A DNA stretch of 64,000 bases. Source: Streptomyces caatingaensis (lineage in GTDB: Bacteria > Actinomycetota > Actinomycetes > Streptomycetales > Streptomycetaceae). The stretch lies in assembly GCF_001187435.1 (NCBI RefSeq), contig NZ_LFXA01000013.1:186001-250000 (forward strand), read 5' to 3'. A program made the translations under genes and the position numbers. Of the stretch, positions 29,021 through 37,377 are shown one piece after another (position 1 is the stretch's first letter; the number at the start of each line of letters is the position of its first letter). The notes beneath the pieces were generated by a model that was not told the origin of the DNA, searched no databases, and saw only the letters and a program-made list of their open reading frames with translations.

Positions 29021-29458
29021 GTGAGCTGCGTGGGTTTCTTGAGCTTCTGGGGAACGAAGGCCGGACCGACGGCGGGGGCGAGGGCGCGACGGGCCCTGCG
29101 GACGGGGGCGGTGGCGGCCGGGGCGGTGGCGCTCCTGGCGGTGGGCGCGCCGCCGGCGGGCGCGGGCTCCCGGGGCTGCAACCACCGGACGTGCATCGCC
29201 GTCGACGGGAGCGGGCTCCACGTCGACGCGGTGTCGGCGTCCACGACGTGGGGCGGTGACTTCACCGGGCACTTCCACGTGTGGGGCGGTGGCCTGGACA
29301 CCAACAGCCGTACGGGCTTCTGGGGTTACCACCAGAAGTTCACGGTGCCGGTGGGGCGGGACCTGCCGAACCGGTCGGTGGTGTGCGCGGAGGGCTGGGA
29401 GCACGTGAAGGGGGGCTTCCAGTCGCGCGGGCGGGCGTGCGAGGAGATCCACCTCTAG
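29021..29458 (+). CDS. Small secreted protein of unknown function
   Basis: A 145-residue protein with a signal peptide: basic ARARRALRTG, then a hydrophobic core AVAAGAVALLAVGAPPAGAG and a likely cut near residue 49. The mature part has four cysteines (CNHRTC near its start, two near its end: VVCAEG and RACEE), so two disulfides are possible, and aromatic/Gly-rich strands (HFHVWGGGLDTNSRTGFWGY). I do not recognise the family. GTG 29021 has GGAGA very close upstream; GTG 29030 is an alternative. Confidence 0.7.
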   Translation: MSCVGFLSFWGTKAGPTAGARARRALRTGAVAAGAVALLAVGAPPAGAGSRGCNHRTCIAVDGSGLHVDAVSASTTWGGDFTGHFHVWGGGLDTNSRTGFWGYHQKFTVPVGRDLPNRSVVCAEGWEHVKGGFQSRGRACEEIHL

Positions 29459-29502
29459 ACCCGCCCCGGCACGTCCGCACCGGCTCCCGCATGATTGGGC
29501 CC

Positions 29503-29937
29503 ATGTACACCGAAGAGGTCCTCACCGCCGTCCGCGACGTCGCCGCGCGGCACGGCCGCACCCTGACGACGGTCGAGCACGACATCGGCGCGGACCGCGT
29601 CTCCCGCCGCACCGGCGCCCCGCTCCTCGCGGTCACCGACCCCGACGGCTCGCTCCCGCACGAGGTGTACGCGGAGATCGCCGGCCCGCCGGCGGTCGAG
29701 CTGACGGTGCACCCCGAGGGCGACACCAGGATCGTCGTGGAGGGCGTGGAGTTCGCGGACGTGCCGCACGAGCACGCGGCCGCGTTCCTGGACGCGGTGT
29801 ACGCGGGGCGGGCCCGTCTGCGGACCCGCCTCTTCCCGCCGGCCACCACCCTGGTGGTCCCGGTCCCCGGTGACGTGACGTACAGGGAGCCCGTGGGACT
29901 GCCGGTGTCCCCCTGGCTGTCCGCCCGCCGGCACTGA
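29503..29937 (+). CDS. Hypothetical acidic soluble protein
   Basis: A 144-residue protein starting MYTEEVLTAVRDVAARHG at ATG 29503 (an ATG four codons earlier is possible). It has no membrane segment or signal. An internal EFADVPHEHAAAFLDAVYAG suggests an alpha/beta fold. I do not recognise it. A strong hairpin follows its stop. Confidence 0.7.
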   Translation: MYTEEVLTAVRDVAARHGRTLTTVEHDIGADRVSRRTGAPLLAVTDPDGSLPHEVYAEIAGPPAVELTVHPEGDTRIVVEGVEFADVPHEHAAAFLDAVYAGRARLRTRLFPPATTLVVPVPGDVTYREPVGLPVSPWLSARRH

Positions 29938-29942
29938 CGGCG

Positions 29943-29979
29943 GGCCGCCGCCCCCGGATGCCCCGGGCGGGCGGCGGCC
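29943..29979 (+). terminator. Strong G/C hairpin terminator
   Basis: GGCCGCCGCCC (29943-29953) pairs perfectly with GGGCGGCGGCC (29969-29979) across a 15-base loop, five bases after the stop codon at 29937. The 11-base stem without T-run is normal for this genus. Confidence 0.65.
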
Positions 29980-30056
29980 TGCCGGAACCGCCCCCTTACG
30001 GCCGCCGCGCGGGACAGAATGTTCGCGATTGCCCACCGGCCTGCGAGGGGGGAAGC

Positions 30057-31187
30057 GTGGACGGACCAGCGGCACACCCAAGGCTCAGGCTCGGCGACGT
30101 CGCCGTGATGCCGACGGCCGAGCTGATCCCGTATGTCGAACGGAGCTTCACGGCCCTGGTGACGGTGGCCATCGCCGAGGCGACGATGCGCGTCCCGTCG
30201 TCCACCCGGCGGCTGCTGCGCCGCCGGGAGTGGCACCTGGACTGGCTGGACGCGCTCAAGTACGCCGAGGGCGAGCTCCAGGTGTCGGTGGAGCGGATGC
30301 TGTGCACCGGCGACGCCCGGGCGACCCGCAACGAGTACCGCCTGCGCCGGGTGCGCAGCACCCTGACCGCCGCCCACCGCGTCGCGGCCGACTTCCGGCG
30401 CCGCGCCCACAACAGCGGCCTGCTGCGCTCGCCGATGCGGGACGCCTGCCACACGGCCCGCAACTGGCTGTCGAAGGCGCACGCCGACGAGTTCGCCAAG
30501 CTCCTGGCGGAGGAGCGGGCCGCGCACGGGCTCCCTCCGCTGGAGGAGCCGGCCGCCCGGGACGTCTACGACTCGATCGAACTGGCCTACCGGCGCGGCT
30601 GGATCGAGGCCCCGCTCACCCCCGGCGTCCGCGGCCTGCTGCGCGCCCCGGCGCGCGCCGTGCGGGACGCCGCGGCCGACGACGCCCGCCGCCCGGAGGG
30701 CCGCGAGCCGGCCCTCCTCCACCCGCTGCTGCTGCGCCGGTGGGACCAGGCGCTGCGCGAGCTGGCCAGGATCACGTTCCCCCTGGCGGGCGCCGGGAGC
30801 CCGTGCGCGCTCGGCCCGTTGCCGCCGGCGGCCGCGGCGCTGCCGCACGGGGAGCTGTTCCGGCTGCTCAACGCCCGGCGGTTCATGGCCGCCGTGCTGC
30901 AGCGGCGCGTCGAGTGCGGCCACCGCACCCGGCACGTGGCGGCGGCCGCCGGGCGGGTGGGCCGGGAGGACCCGCGGTGCGTCGCGGAGGCCGAGGCGCG
31001 CGACCGCGCGGGCTGCCGGCTGGCGGAGCTGTACGCCGAGGAATACGCCTGGATCCGGGGCCGGTTGGCGCCGTACGAGTACCGACCGGGCCTGCTGGAC
31101 CGGGAGTTACTGGACGTGGAGGCGCGCGCGGCGGTCAAGCGCCGGGTGACGGAGGCGCTGGCCGACGGCTCGTGGCGCGTCCGCTGA
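30057..31187 (+). CDS. Hypothetical Arg-rich helical protein
   Basis: A 376-residue protein starting at GTG 30057 after GAGGGGGGAA. It is mostly helical and strongly basic (RRLLRRREWHLDWLDALKY, RLRRVRSTLTAAHRVAADF), without membrane segments or known motifs. Its size and composition fit a DNA- or RNA-associated or structural protein, but I do not recognise the family and assign no function. It stands alone with a terminator before it. Confidence 0.7.
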   Translation: MDGPAAHPRLRLGDVAVMPTAELIPYVERSFTALVTVAIAEATMRVPSSTRRLLRRREWHLDWLDALKYAEGELQVSVERMLCTGDARATRNEYRLRRVRSTLTAAHRVAADFRRRAHNSGLLRSPMRDACHTARNWLSKAHADEFAKLLAEERAAHGLPPLEEPAARDVYDSIELAYRRGWIEAPLTPGVRGLLRAPARAVRDAAADDARRPEGREPALLHPLLLRRWDQALRELARITFPLAGAGSPCALGPLPPAAAALPHGELFRLLNARRFMAAVLQRRVECGHRTRHVAAAAGRVGREDPRCVAEAEARDRAGCRLAELYAEEYAWIRGRLAPYEYRPGLLDRELLDVEARAAVKRRVTEALADGSWRVR

Positions 31188-31316
31188 CCCAGCGGTCCCA
31201 CCGGTTCGTCCGCTTCCCGCACCGGACGCGTCGTACGTCCGAAAAGTGATGCGTCGGCGGCGGTCCGCACGGAAAGACATCTCCGCGTCGGCAGCCGGGA
31301 GTCAGGGGGACCGCGC

Positions 31317-32087
31317 ATGGCCTGGAACAACCGGAGCGATACGGCGGCGGTCCTGGAGGACAACCGCGCGACCCGCCGCGAGATCGGTGACGCGCTGGGC
31401 TCGGGTCTGGCCGAACTCCGCGGCTCCCTGGGGGCCATACGCCAGGAGCTCCTCGACGCGGTCACCTCCGGCGTCTCGGACCTGCGCAACGAGAACCGCG
31501 ACCTGCGCCGCCGCCTGGACCGCGCGGTGGGCGAACTGGCCGAGGCCCGGCAGGACATCGCCCGGGCCCGTACGGACATGGAGTCCCTGCGCCGCCACCT
31601 GCTGGAGGCGCGGCGGCCGCCGGAGCCCGCCGCCCCGGCACCTGCCGCGGAGGACGGCGGGGAGGCCGCCGGGCCGGACGAGCCGTCGCCGCTGGCCCCG
31701 GCGCGCCTGCCCGGCCTGCTGCGGTGCGCGGCCGGCATCGCGTCGGCCACCCTCCTGTGCCACCGCGACACCTGGGCGTTCGTCCTCGAACAGGCCGCCC
31801 GCGACCGGCACTTCCGCGCCCCGGGGCAGGTCCTCAGCCCCGGCGGCGACCGCGTCGAGGCCGCCCTGTCGGGCCGCTCCCTGATCGCCGTCCTGACGAG
31901 CCTGTGGCACACGGCCGGTGCGGGGCACGCCGCCACCGGGGACTGGGCGCTGGCCGTGGAGCTGTACGTGCGCGTCGCCGCCGCCGTCGAACGGACCGGC
32001 GGCGACGCGCGGTCCGGCACCGCCGTCACCATCGTCCTGGACGACCGGGCGGACGACGGTACCGCGGGGGGACACGCGGCCTCATGA
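31317..32087 (+). CDS. Coiled-coil hypothetical protein
   Basis: A 256-residue protein. Residues about 10-98 form a long heptad-like helix (LRNENRDLRRRLDRAVGELA), followed by a Pro/Ala/Glu linker (about 99-128) and a compact C-terminal domain (ARLPGLLRCAAGIASATLLC and a late strand TAVTIVLDD). ATG 31317 has GGGGGA upstream. The stop overlaps the stop of the convergent flavohemoglobin by six bases (TCATGA). I do not recognise the C-terminal domain. Confidence 0.72.
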   Translation: MAWNNRSDTAAVLEDNRATRREIGDALGSGLAELRGSLGAIRQELLDAVTSGVSDLRNENRDLRRRLDRAVGELAEARQDIARARTDMESLRRHLLEARRPPEPAAPAPAAEDGGEAAGPDEPSPLAPARLPGLLRCAAGIASATLLCHRDTWAFVLEQAARDRHFRAPGQVLSPGGDRVEAALSGRSLIAVLTSLWHTAGAGHAATGDWALAVELYVRVAAAVERTGGDARSGTAVTIVLDDRADDGTAGGHAAS

Positions 32088-33341
32088 GCCCACCCGCGCC
32101 CTGTCCGGGGCCGCGGGCAGCGGGTCGTGCCGCACCCGGCCGGCGGGCAGCCCGGCGGCGGTCAGGCCGGCCGCGGCCGTGGCGACGAGGGCGGGCGGGC
32201 CGGCGAGGTAGGCGGTGTGGCGCGACCAGTCGCCGTGCCGGAGCACCGCGCCCGCCACCGACTCCCAGCAGCGCGGCCCCGGTTCGTCCTCGATCAGCGG
32301 GACGACGCGCAACCACGGGCGCCGCAGGGCCAGTTCGGTGGCCGCGTCGGCGTCGTAGAGGTCGGCGAAGCGGCGCGCGCCGAGGAAGAGGTGGACGGAG
32401 CGCGGCCCGGGACGGCGCGCGGTCATCTCCTCCAGCAGGGCCTTCAGGGGCGCCCATCCGGTGTCCCCCGCGACGAGCAGCAGGTCGCGGGGCAGCTCCT
32501 CGTCGAGGGTCATCGTGCCGCTCGCGGGCCCCAGCCGCAGGGTGTCGCCGGCCCGGGTGCGCTCGACCAGGGCCTCGCTCACGCCCCCGCGCCCGGCGAG
32601 CCGGACGTGGAACTCCAGCTCGCCGTCGGGGCGCGGCGCGCCGGCGAACGAGTAGTACCGCCACGCCTGCGGCAGCAGCGGCGACTGCACGGCCGCGTAC
32701 TGGCCGGCCCGGCAGGAGTACGGCTCGCCGGTCCGCACCCGCAGCACCGCGAGGTCGCGGCGGCGGCGCTCGTGCCCGGTGACCTCGGCCTGCCACGCGG
32801 CGGGTTCCCCGAGGGCCGCCTCGGCGCCCTCGACCATGGCGGCCACGGCGAAGCGCAGCATCCGCAGCCACGCGCCCTCCAGGGCGCCCGTCCAGCGCGA
32901 GCCGGCGGTGCGGCGCAGCGCCTCGCGCAGGGCCTCCTCGAACGCCTCGTAGTGCGCGGGCCGTACGCCGAGCTTGCGGTGGTCGCGGCCGAGGCGGGTG
33001 AAGGTGGCGGTCACGTGGTCGGGGTCGTGCAGGTGCTCGATGAGGTAGTGGAAGATGTGCGCGAGGTGCCGGCGCTGGAACTCCATCGACTCGGGGAAGA
33101 GGGCGCGCAAGTAGGGGTGGCGCGCGAAGAGTTCGGCGTACAGCTCGGCGATCAGGCCGTCGAAGGGGGACACGAGGTCCAGGCCGCGCAGGATCAGCTG
33201 CTGGTCGGCCCGGCCGTCGTAGGGCGCCCGCACGGGGGCGGCCGGGCGTTCGGGCTGCCCGGGGGAGAGCAGGGAGCGGCGCAGCCGCATCGCGTCGTGG
33301 CGGGCCAGCAGGCCGTGGTACTCGTCGCCGACGGTGTTCAC
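32082..33341 (-). CDS. Flavohemoglobin-type globin-reductase
   Basis: A 419-residue protein. Residues about 30-180 are a globin (FDGLIAELYAELFARHPYLR, with the heme His region RLGRDHRKLGVRPAHYEAF). Residues about 190-290 are an FAD domain (AGQYAAVQSP and RYYSFAG, the RxYS flavin motif). The rest is an NAD(P) domain (LLVAGDTGWAPLKALLEEM). Such proteins convert NO plus O2 to nitrate or reduce other ligands. GTG 33341 has GAAGGGG upstream. The N-terminus carries about 30 extra residues before the globin. Its upstream region holds several palindromes that look like DosR/OsdR-type boxes, which would fit hypoxia or NO control. Confidence 0.87.
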   Translation of the reverse strand: MNTVGDEYHGLLARHDAMRLRRSLLSPGQPERPAAPVRAPYDGRADQQLILRGLDLVSPFDGLIAELYAELFARHPYLRALFPESMEFQRRHLAHIFHYLIEHLHDPDHVTATFTRLGRDHRKLGVRPAHYEAFEEALREALRRTAGSRWTGALEGAWLRMLRFAVAAMVEGAEAALGEPAAWQAEVTGHERRRRDLAVLRVRTGEPYSCRAGQYAAVQSPLLPQAWRYYSFAGAPRPDGELEFHVRLAGRGGVSEALVERTRAGDTLRLGPASGTMTLDEELPRDLLLVAGDTGWAPLKALLEEMTARRPGPRSVHLFLGARRFADLYDADAATELALRRPWLRVVPLIEDEPGPRCWESVAGAVLRHGDWSRHTAYLAGPPALVATAAAGLTAAGLPAGRVRHDPLPAAPDRARVGS

Positions 33342-33773
33342 GGGCGGCACCCCTTCGCTCGCGGGGCCCGTGCCGCCGGGCCGGCGGTGGGGGCGTGGGG
33401 GTCGGGGCGTGCCATGGGCGGGTCTCCTGGGGGAGGCGGGGTGGTACGGGCCGGCTGCCGTGGAGCCGGTGTTCCCGGCCGGCCGGTGGGCGGCGCGCGT
33501 CAGTATGGCACTGGCCGCATGTGCCCGAGGGGCCCTGGGTGACGGGGCCGTTCGGCCCAAGCGGAGGGGGTGCGGGGTGTGCGAGGTGACGTGCCGTCAG
33601 GACGTCGGGGGCGGGACCTTCGGTCCGAGGGCCTGGGCCCCGTTCGGCCCTACGGCCCGGGGCGGGCCGCGCCGGATCCTGGGACAGGGCCGGGAAGGGC
33701 CCGGGATGCCCAGTCCCCCGCGGCATCGAGGCCCTTCCCGGCTCCGTGCGTCGACCGCGAGGAGGAACAGTCC
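33342..33773. promoter_or_regulatory. Palindrome-rich divergent promoter region
   Basis: This 432-base gap contains a perfect palindrome GGGCCGTTCGGCCC (33545-33558), a related GGGACCTTCGGTCC (33613-33626) and GGGCCCCGTTCGGCCC (33635-33650). All share a TTCGG(T/C)CC half. It also contains a perfect 13-base inverted repeat GCCGGGAAGGGCC/GGCCCTTCCCGGC (33689-33701 with 33730-33742), just before the start of the next gene. No protein gene is evident. Confidence 0.6.
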
Positions 33774-34349
33774 ATGTCCCACGCCGTCCTGGGCCTGGGG
33801 GCGGCGGCCCTGTGCGTCTCCGGCTGCGTCTGGTACCTGCCGGCGGTCGCCGACCTCCGCGCGGGCGACGACCGCCCCCGTCACCGCCGCACGGCGGCGG
33901 CCGCGTGTCTGTCGGGCTGGGCGACGACGGCCCTGCTGGCCCCTCTGCTGTTCCTGTGCGCCCCGTGGCCCGTCGTCGCGGCGGTGGCCCTGACGGGGGC
34001 GGTCCTCACGGCGGGGCTGGGCTGCGGCGCCGCGGTGTGCCGCCGGCGGGAGCGGCGCGCGGCGCGGGAGGAGTGGGCCGAGCTGACGGGCGGGGCCGGG
34101 GCGGCCGCCGTCATCCGCCCAACCGGCCGGGACACGGCCCGACTTGTGGCGCGTCCGCGCCGCACCGTGGCGGGTCTGCTGCTGGCCGGTCCGCTCACGG
34201 CCGGGGCGGCCGCCGCCGCGGTGCTGTACGGGGGGCCGGCGGGCGGCGGGCGGACGATCGCCGCCCTGGCGGCGGTCGTGTCGCTGACGGGGCTGTCACT
34301 CGGCGCGGCCGGGCTGCGGGCGCACGCCGCGGCGCGCCGGGCGAGGTGA
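33774..34349 (+). CDS. Small multi-spanning membrane protein
   Basis: A 191-residue protein with about five membrane helices: LGLGAAALCVSGCVWYLP, AACLSGWATTALLAPLLF, VAAVALTGAVLTAGLG, then after a basic soluble loop (CRRRERRAAREEW) two near the C-terminus. ATG 33774 follows GAGGAGGAA. No family recognised. It is divergent from the flavohemoglobin and shares its palindromic control region. Confidence 0.78.
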   Translation: MSHAVLGLGAAALCVSGCVWYLPAVADLRAGDDRPRHRRTAAAACLSGWATTALLAPLLFLCAPWPVVAAVALTGAVLTAGLGCGAAVCRRRERRAAREEWAELTGGAGAAAVIRPTGRDTARLVARPRRTVAGLLLAGPLTAGAAAAAVLYGGPAGGGRTIAALAAVVSLTGLSLGAAGLRAHAAARRAR

Positions 34350-34367
34350 GGTGAGGCGGGGCGAGGT

Positions 34368-34399
34368 GAGGGGGCGGGCAGCGGTGGCCCGGCCCCCTC
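34368..34399. terminator. Bidirectional hairpin terminator
   Basis: GAGGGGGCGGGC (34368-34379) pairs with GCCCGGCCCCCTC (34387-34399), one bulged base, between two convergent genes. Confidence 0.6.
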
Positions 34400-34408
34400 G
34401 ACCGTGCC

Positions 34409-34993
34409 TCAGTGCCTCCCGGCCGGGGCCTTGAGGCCCTTCGCGGTGTGCGCGCCCTTCAGCGCCGCCCTGGCCGGCGTGGTCTTGCAGGCGATGTCCG
34501 TGCCCGTGTTGTAGACGCCGTCCTTCTTGGCCTGGCCGCCCTGGTACTCGTAGTAGACGTAGGAGTAGAAGTCGATGCGGCGGCTGGGCCCGCAGGCCGA
34601 ATCCGCGGCGATGTCGTACGTCAGCTTGACGGTCCGCGTCGCGCCGGGGATGACGGGGACGTTGTAACGCACCGTGCCGCTCGTGCCGTTCACGTCACAC
34701 TGCACGGCCTCGCCGGTGCAGGACTTGAACGCGTACTTGAGGCCGGGGTCCTGCGTCGTGTTCCACGTCGGCTGGATCGACTGGTACACGAACTGGGTGT
34801 TCGTCTGCTGGTCGTTGGTGAAGGTCATCGTGATGGTGACCGTGGAACCGGGCGTCGCGCTGGCCTTGTCGACGCTGATCGTCATGGGCGCCGCCGCGGC
34901 GGCCGAGGCGGGCTGGACCGCCAGGCCGGGCAGGGCGATGCCGAGGGCGAGGACACTGGAGAGACCGAGGCGTCTGCGTGTTGTAGGGCGCAT
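34409..34993 (-). CDS. Secreted Ig-like/DUF11-like protein
   Basis: A 194-residue exported protein. It has a Tat- or Sec-type signal (RPTTRRRLGLSSVLALGIAL, cut near ASA at residue 31). The mature part is beta-rich: VDKASATPGSTVTITMTF, PVIPGATRTVKLTYDI, typical of Ig-like adhesin or surface repeats. Three or four cysteines (KSCTGEAVQCD, DSACGP, IACK) may form disulfides. There is no cell-wall sorting motif. No ribosome site is clear before ATG 34993. Confidence 0.78.
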   Translation of the reverse strand: MRPTTRRRLGLSSVLALGIALPGLAVQPASAAAAAPMTISVDKASATPGSTVTITMTFTNDQQTNTQFVYQSIQPTWNTTQDPGLKYAFKSCTGEAVQCDVNGTSGTVRYNVPVIPGATRTVKLTYDIAADSACGPSRRIDFYSYVYYEYQGGQAKKDGVYNTGTDIACKTTPARAALKGAHTAKGLKAPAGRH

Positions 34994-35145
34994 GGCGGAG
35001 GAGAGTAGGGACCTGTGGGGCGCCTGACACCACCGCCCGAAAGGCTTCGGCCACGCTGTGGAGCACTCCCGTGACGTCCGGTGCTGGTGCGACGCCCATC
35101 ACCCTGTCCGCACAGGCGTACGACTTGGCCGGGAATGGCCGCCGC

Positions 35146-35703
35146 TCAGCCGGTGCGCCACTGGTGATCGGGGAGGAACCGCACGTCGTAACGCCGAGGA
35201 ACGGTGGCGAACTTCTCGGCCGGAGGGACGACGGGGGCGCCGGGCAGCCCGAGTTGCTCCGTGGGGACCCCGAGGTTCTCGAAGAACCGCTCGAAGGTGC
35301 CGCCGGGGCCGGCGGCGACGCCGACGACGCGGCTGTGGTGCCGCTCCATGCGGTAGGCGTGCGGGCAGTTCTTGGGGACGAAGCCGAAGTCGCCCGGGGT
35401 GAGCAGCTTTTCCTGCTGCTCGCCCCCGGTGTCCTCGACGAACAGGCGGACGGCCCCGTCCGTCACGTAGAAGACCTCGTAGGTGTCGGGGTGCAGATGG
35501 GCAGGGATGATCTTGCCCTTCGGGCCTTCGACGGTGAAGAAGTTGAAGGCGTTCTCCGTCTGCTCGCCGCCCGCGTAGACGGTGATCAGGTCGCCGAAGA
35601 GGTGGGCGCGGTCGCCCTCGCCCTTCTCGATGAAGTAGGGCTTGCCCGGCTCGGCGGGGATGCGGGAGGCCCGGCGGTAGGGGGTGGCGTACTCGATGGT
35701 CAT
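35146..35703 (-). CDS. Quercetin 2,3-dioxygenase-like cupin
   Basis: A 185-residue single-chain cupin protein. The metal motif 1 is HLHPDTYEVFYV, with G(x)5HxH-like spacing (AHLHPDTYE), and motif 2 is PGDFGFVPKNCPHAYR. The family oxidises flavonols or serves as a metal-dependent cupin oxygenase or isomerase. ATG 35703 follows GGAGA. It is divergently paired with a MarR regulator, with a perfect palindromic operator between them, so induction by an aromatic substrate is likely. Confidence 0.85.
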   Translation of the reverse strand: MTIEYATPYRRASRIPAEPGKPYFIEKGEGDRAHLFGDLITVYAGGEQTENAFNFFTVEGPKGKIIPAHLHPDTYEVFYVTDGAVRLFVEDTGGEQQEKLLTPGDFGFVPKNCPHAYRMERHHSRVVGVAAGPGGTFERFFENLGVPTEQLGLPGAPVVPPAEKFATVPRRYDVRFLPDHQWRTG

Positions 35704-35730
35704 GCTCGTCTCCAGTCGCGGGACGTCGAA

Positions 35731-35747
35731 TGTCAGGTAGCCTGACA
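35731..35747. promoter_or_regulatory. MarR operator (perfect palindrome)
   Basis: TGTCAGGTAGCCTGACA: two 7-base arms TGTCAGG/CCTGACA with a three-base centre, in the 93-base gap between the cupin and MarR genes. It is the obvious binding site for the neighbouring MarR protein. Confidence 0.82.
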
Positions 35748-35796
35748 CGAGCGCCTGCCGCACGGCAAGCCATCCCGTCAGCACCGTGAGGACCAC

Positions 35797-36246
35797 ATGC
35801 CCCCCACCGCCCGCAGCCTCCCCCAGCTGCTCACCGAGGCCCGCCGCTGGTTCGAGGACGCCCTGACGACGGCCATGCAGGAAACCGGCGCGACCCCCGT
35901 CTCCCCCACCCAGGTCCAGCTCTTCGCCGTCCTCGACGAGCCCGGCACCACGGTCTCCGAACTGGCCCGCCGCATGGGCGTCACCCGCCAGACCGCCCAC
36001 CAGGCCGTCCACACCCTCATCACCGCCGGCCTCCTGGAACACTCCCCCACCCCAGGCCGCCAACGCCTCATCCGCCGCACCCCCGACGGCGAACGCGCCC
36101 ACCAGCAGGCCGAGTTCATCCTCCAGCAGCTGGAGTCCGAACTCGCCGCCCGCATCGGCCGGCCGGCGGTGGACGCGCTGCGGGCGGCACTGGAGGCACC
36201 GTGGGGCGGGCCGCCCGCGGTGGGGGCGGGGGACGGTCGCGGGTGA
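35797..36246 (+). CDS. MarR-family transcriptional regulator
   Basis: A 149-residue winged-helix repressor. The DNA-binding part is TVSELARRMGVTRQTAHQAV with the wing at LEHSPTPGRQRLIRRTPDG. The C-terminal helix (QAEFILQQLESELAARIG) supports a dimer. It is divergent from the quercetinase-like cupin and the two share the palindrome at 35731-35747. The ligand is probably a phenolic compound; this is inferred from the partner gene. Confidence 0.9.
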   Translation: MPPTARSLPQLLTEARRWFEDALTTAMQETGATPVSPTQVQLFAVLDEPGTTVSELARRMGVTRQTAHQAVHTLITAGLLEHSPTPGRQRLIRRTPDGERAHQQAEFILQQLESELAARIGRPAVDALRAALEAPWGGPPAVGAGDGRG

Positions 36247-36572
36247 TGCGGGTGCAACGGCGGGGGCACGGGCCATGACCAGCTCGGCTGACGTGAGCCC
36301 GCACACCCCCTCCGCAGCCCCGGCGGGGCCGACTTCACACTGCGGGCATGCGCGAAAACATCGGCGCCGTCGCGGCGTCTTCAACCGAGCTGTCGCCCGG
36401 CATTGGGCTCGGCTTGTTCGGTCCTGGTCGGCGTCCCCTCGGCCCTGTGCCTCTCCCGCACCGTCGTCATGGGCAGCGTCATCGGCGGCATCGCGGTGCC
36501 CGCGGGCACCGCGGCCAGCGAGGTCAGTTCCCGGGCAACGGGCGGACCCGACCAGAGACGAAAGGGGTGTTC
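36247..36572. other. Gene-poor stretch with a possible decayed fragment
   Basis: About 326 bases without a supported gene. In one frame (36419-36575) it reads LVGVPSALCLSRTVVMG then SVIGGIAVPAGTAASEV, a hydrophobic fragment with no start or ribosome site. It looks like a remnant of a membrane protein gene rather than a gene. The stretch borders an AT-richer methyltransferase and a recombinase remnant. Confidence 0.4.
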
Positions 36573-37307
36573 TTAGCGGTCGCGTTCGTAAACACTGATG
36601 TGGCGCCAGCTTGCGGCGGTGTACGGCTCGCCCTTCCAGCCGCCCCAGCGTTCGCGGAGCCGGAGTCCGGCGAGGCGGGCCATGAGGTCGAACTCGGGAG
36701 GGTGGGCCAGACGCAGCCTGATGGGGGAGAGCCTGATGCCCTTGCTGCTGATGCGGATGTGGTTCAGATCGAGGATCTGGGTCAGCGGGTCGTACCGGCC
36801 GGCGTCGAGGTCAACGTGATCGAGACCGACCTGCTCGGTGTCGAGGTACTGGTGCCCGGGGCGCGAGGGTGCGGTGGGGATGCGGCATTCGAGGACGAAC
36901 ACACCGTCCTCGGTGAGATGGCCGGCGGCGTTCTGGAAGCACCGGACCTGGTCCTCTTGGGTGAGCAGGTTGCCGATCGTGTTGAAGACCAGGTAGACGA
37001 GCCCGTAGGTGCGGCCGGTGGTGACGCGCGACATGTCGCCCATGGTCACGTCGACTTGATCTCCGCCTGGTTTCTCGCGCATCCGGTCGACCATGTCTTG
37101 CGACAACTCGATCCCGTCCACCCGTACCCCGGCCCCCCTGAGGGGGAGCGCGATCCGGCCGGTGCCCACGGCGAGTTCGAGGGCGTCCCGTTGACCGGCG
37201 AGCCTCGCCAGGAACTCGACCGTCTCGGCCTCATCACCGCGTGGATCGTCGTCGTACCGCTGGGACACCTCGTAGCCGAAGCTCGTCTTGGGATCGAACC
37301 CCTCCAC
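36573..37307 (-). CDS. SAM-dependent methyltransferase with foreign-looking composition
   Basis: A 244-residue class I methyltransferase. The SAM motif is ALELAVGTGRIALPL, followed by VDGIELSQDMVDRM and DMSRVTTGRTYGLVYLVFNTIGN in pieces. I chose GTG 37307 (VEGFDPKTSFGYEV), with GAGGAG six bases upstream; an in-frame ATG 13 codons earlier has none. The gene is visibly less GC-rich than its neighbours and uses A/T third bases more often, which suggests recent transfer. It lies beside a serine recombinase remnant. The ribosome site is inside a small hairpin. The substrate is unknown. Confidence 0.85.
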   Translation of the reverse strand: MEGFDPKTSFGYEVSQRYDDDPRGDEAETVEFLARLAGQRDALELAVGTGRIALPLRGAGVRVDGIELSQDMVDRMREKPGGDQVDVTMGDMSRVTTGRTYGLVYLVFNTIGNLLTQEDQVRCFQNAAGHLTEDGVFVLECRIPTAPSRPGHQYLDTEQVGLDHVDLDAGRYDPLTQILDLNHIRISSKGIRLSPIRLRLAHPPEFDLMARLAGLRLRERWGGWKGEPYTAASWRHISVYERDR

Positions 37308-37315
37308 GTCACACT

Positions 37316-37329
37316 CCTCTCGTGAGAGG
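37316..37329 (-). promoter_or_regulatory. Hairpin covering the methyltransferase ribosome site
   Basis: Read on the minus strand, CCTCTC-AC-GAGAGG (37329-37316) is a perfect 6-base stem whose right arm is part of the GAGAGGAG ribosome site of the GTG at 37307. It could limit translation. Confidence 0.45.
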
Positions 37330-37377
37330 CCCAACTGCTTGGCCAAGCCTGATGCGAGTTCACGTCCGGCCGGACCC

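Noticed and set aside
33395..33589. 64-codon frame in the palindrome-rich gap
   Set aside because: It runs through the palindromes, has no ribosome site and is Gly/Arg/Trp-rich without structure.
36275..36598. Arg/Pro-rich frame as a gene in the gap before the methyltransferase
   Set aside because: Composition is that of antisense or out-of-phase DNA, with no ribosome site or family match.
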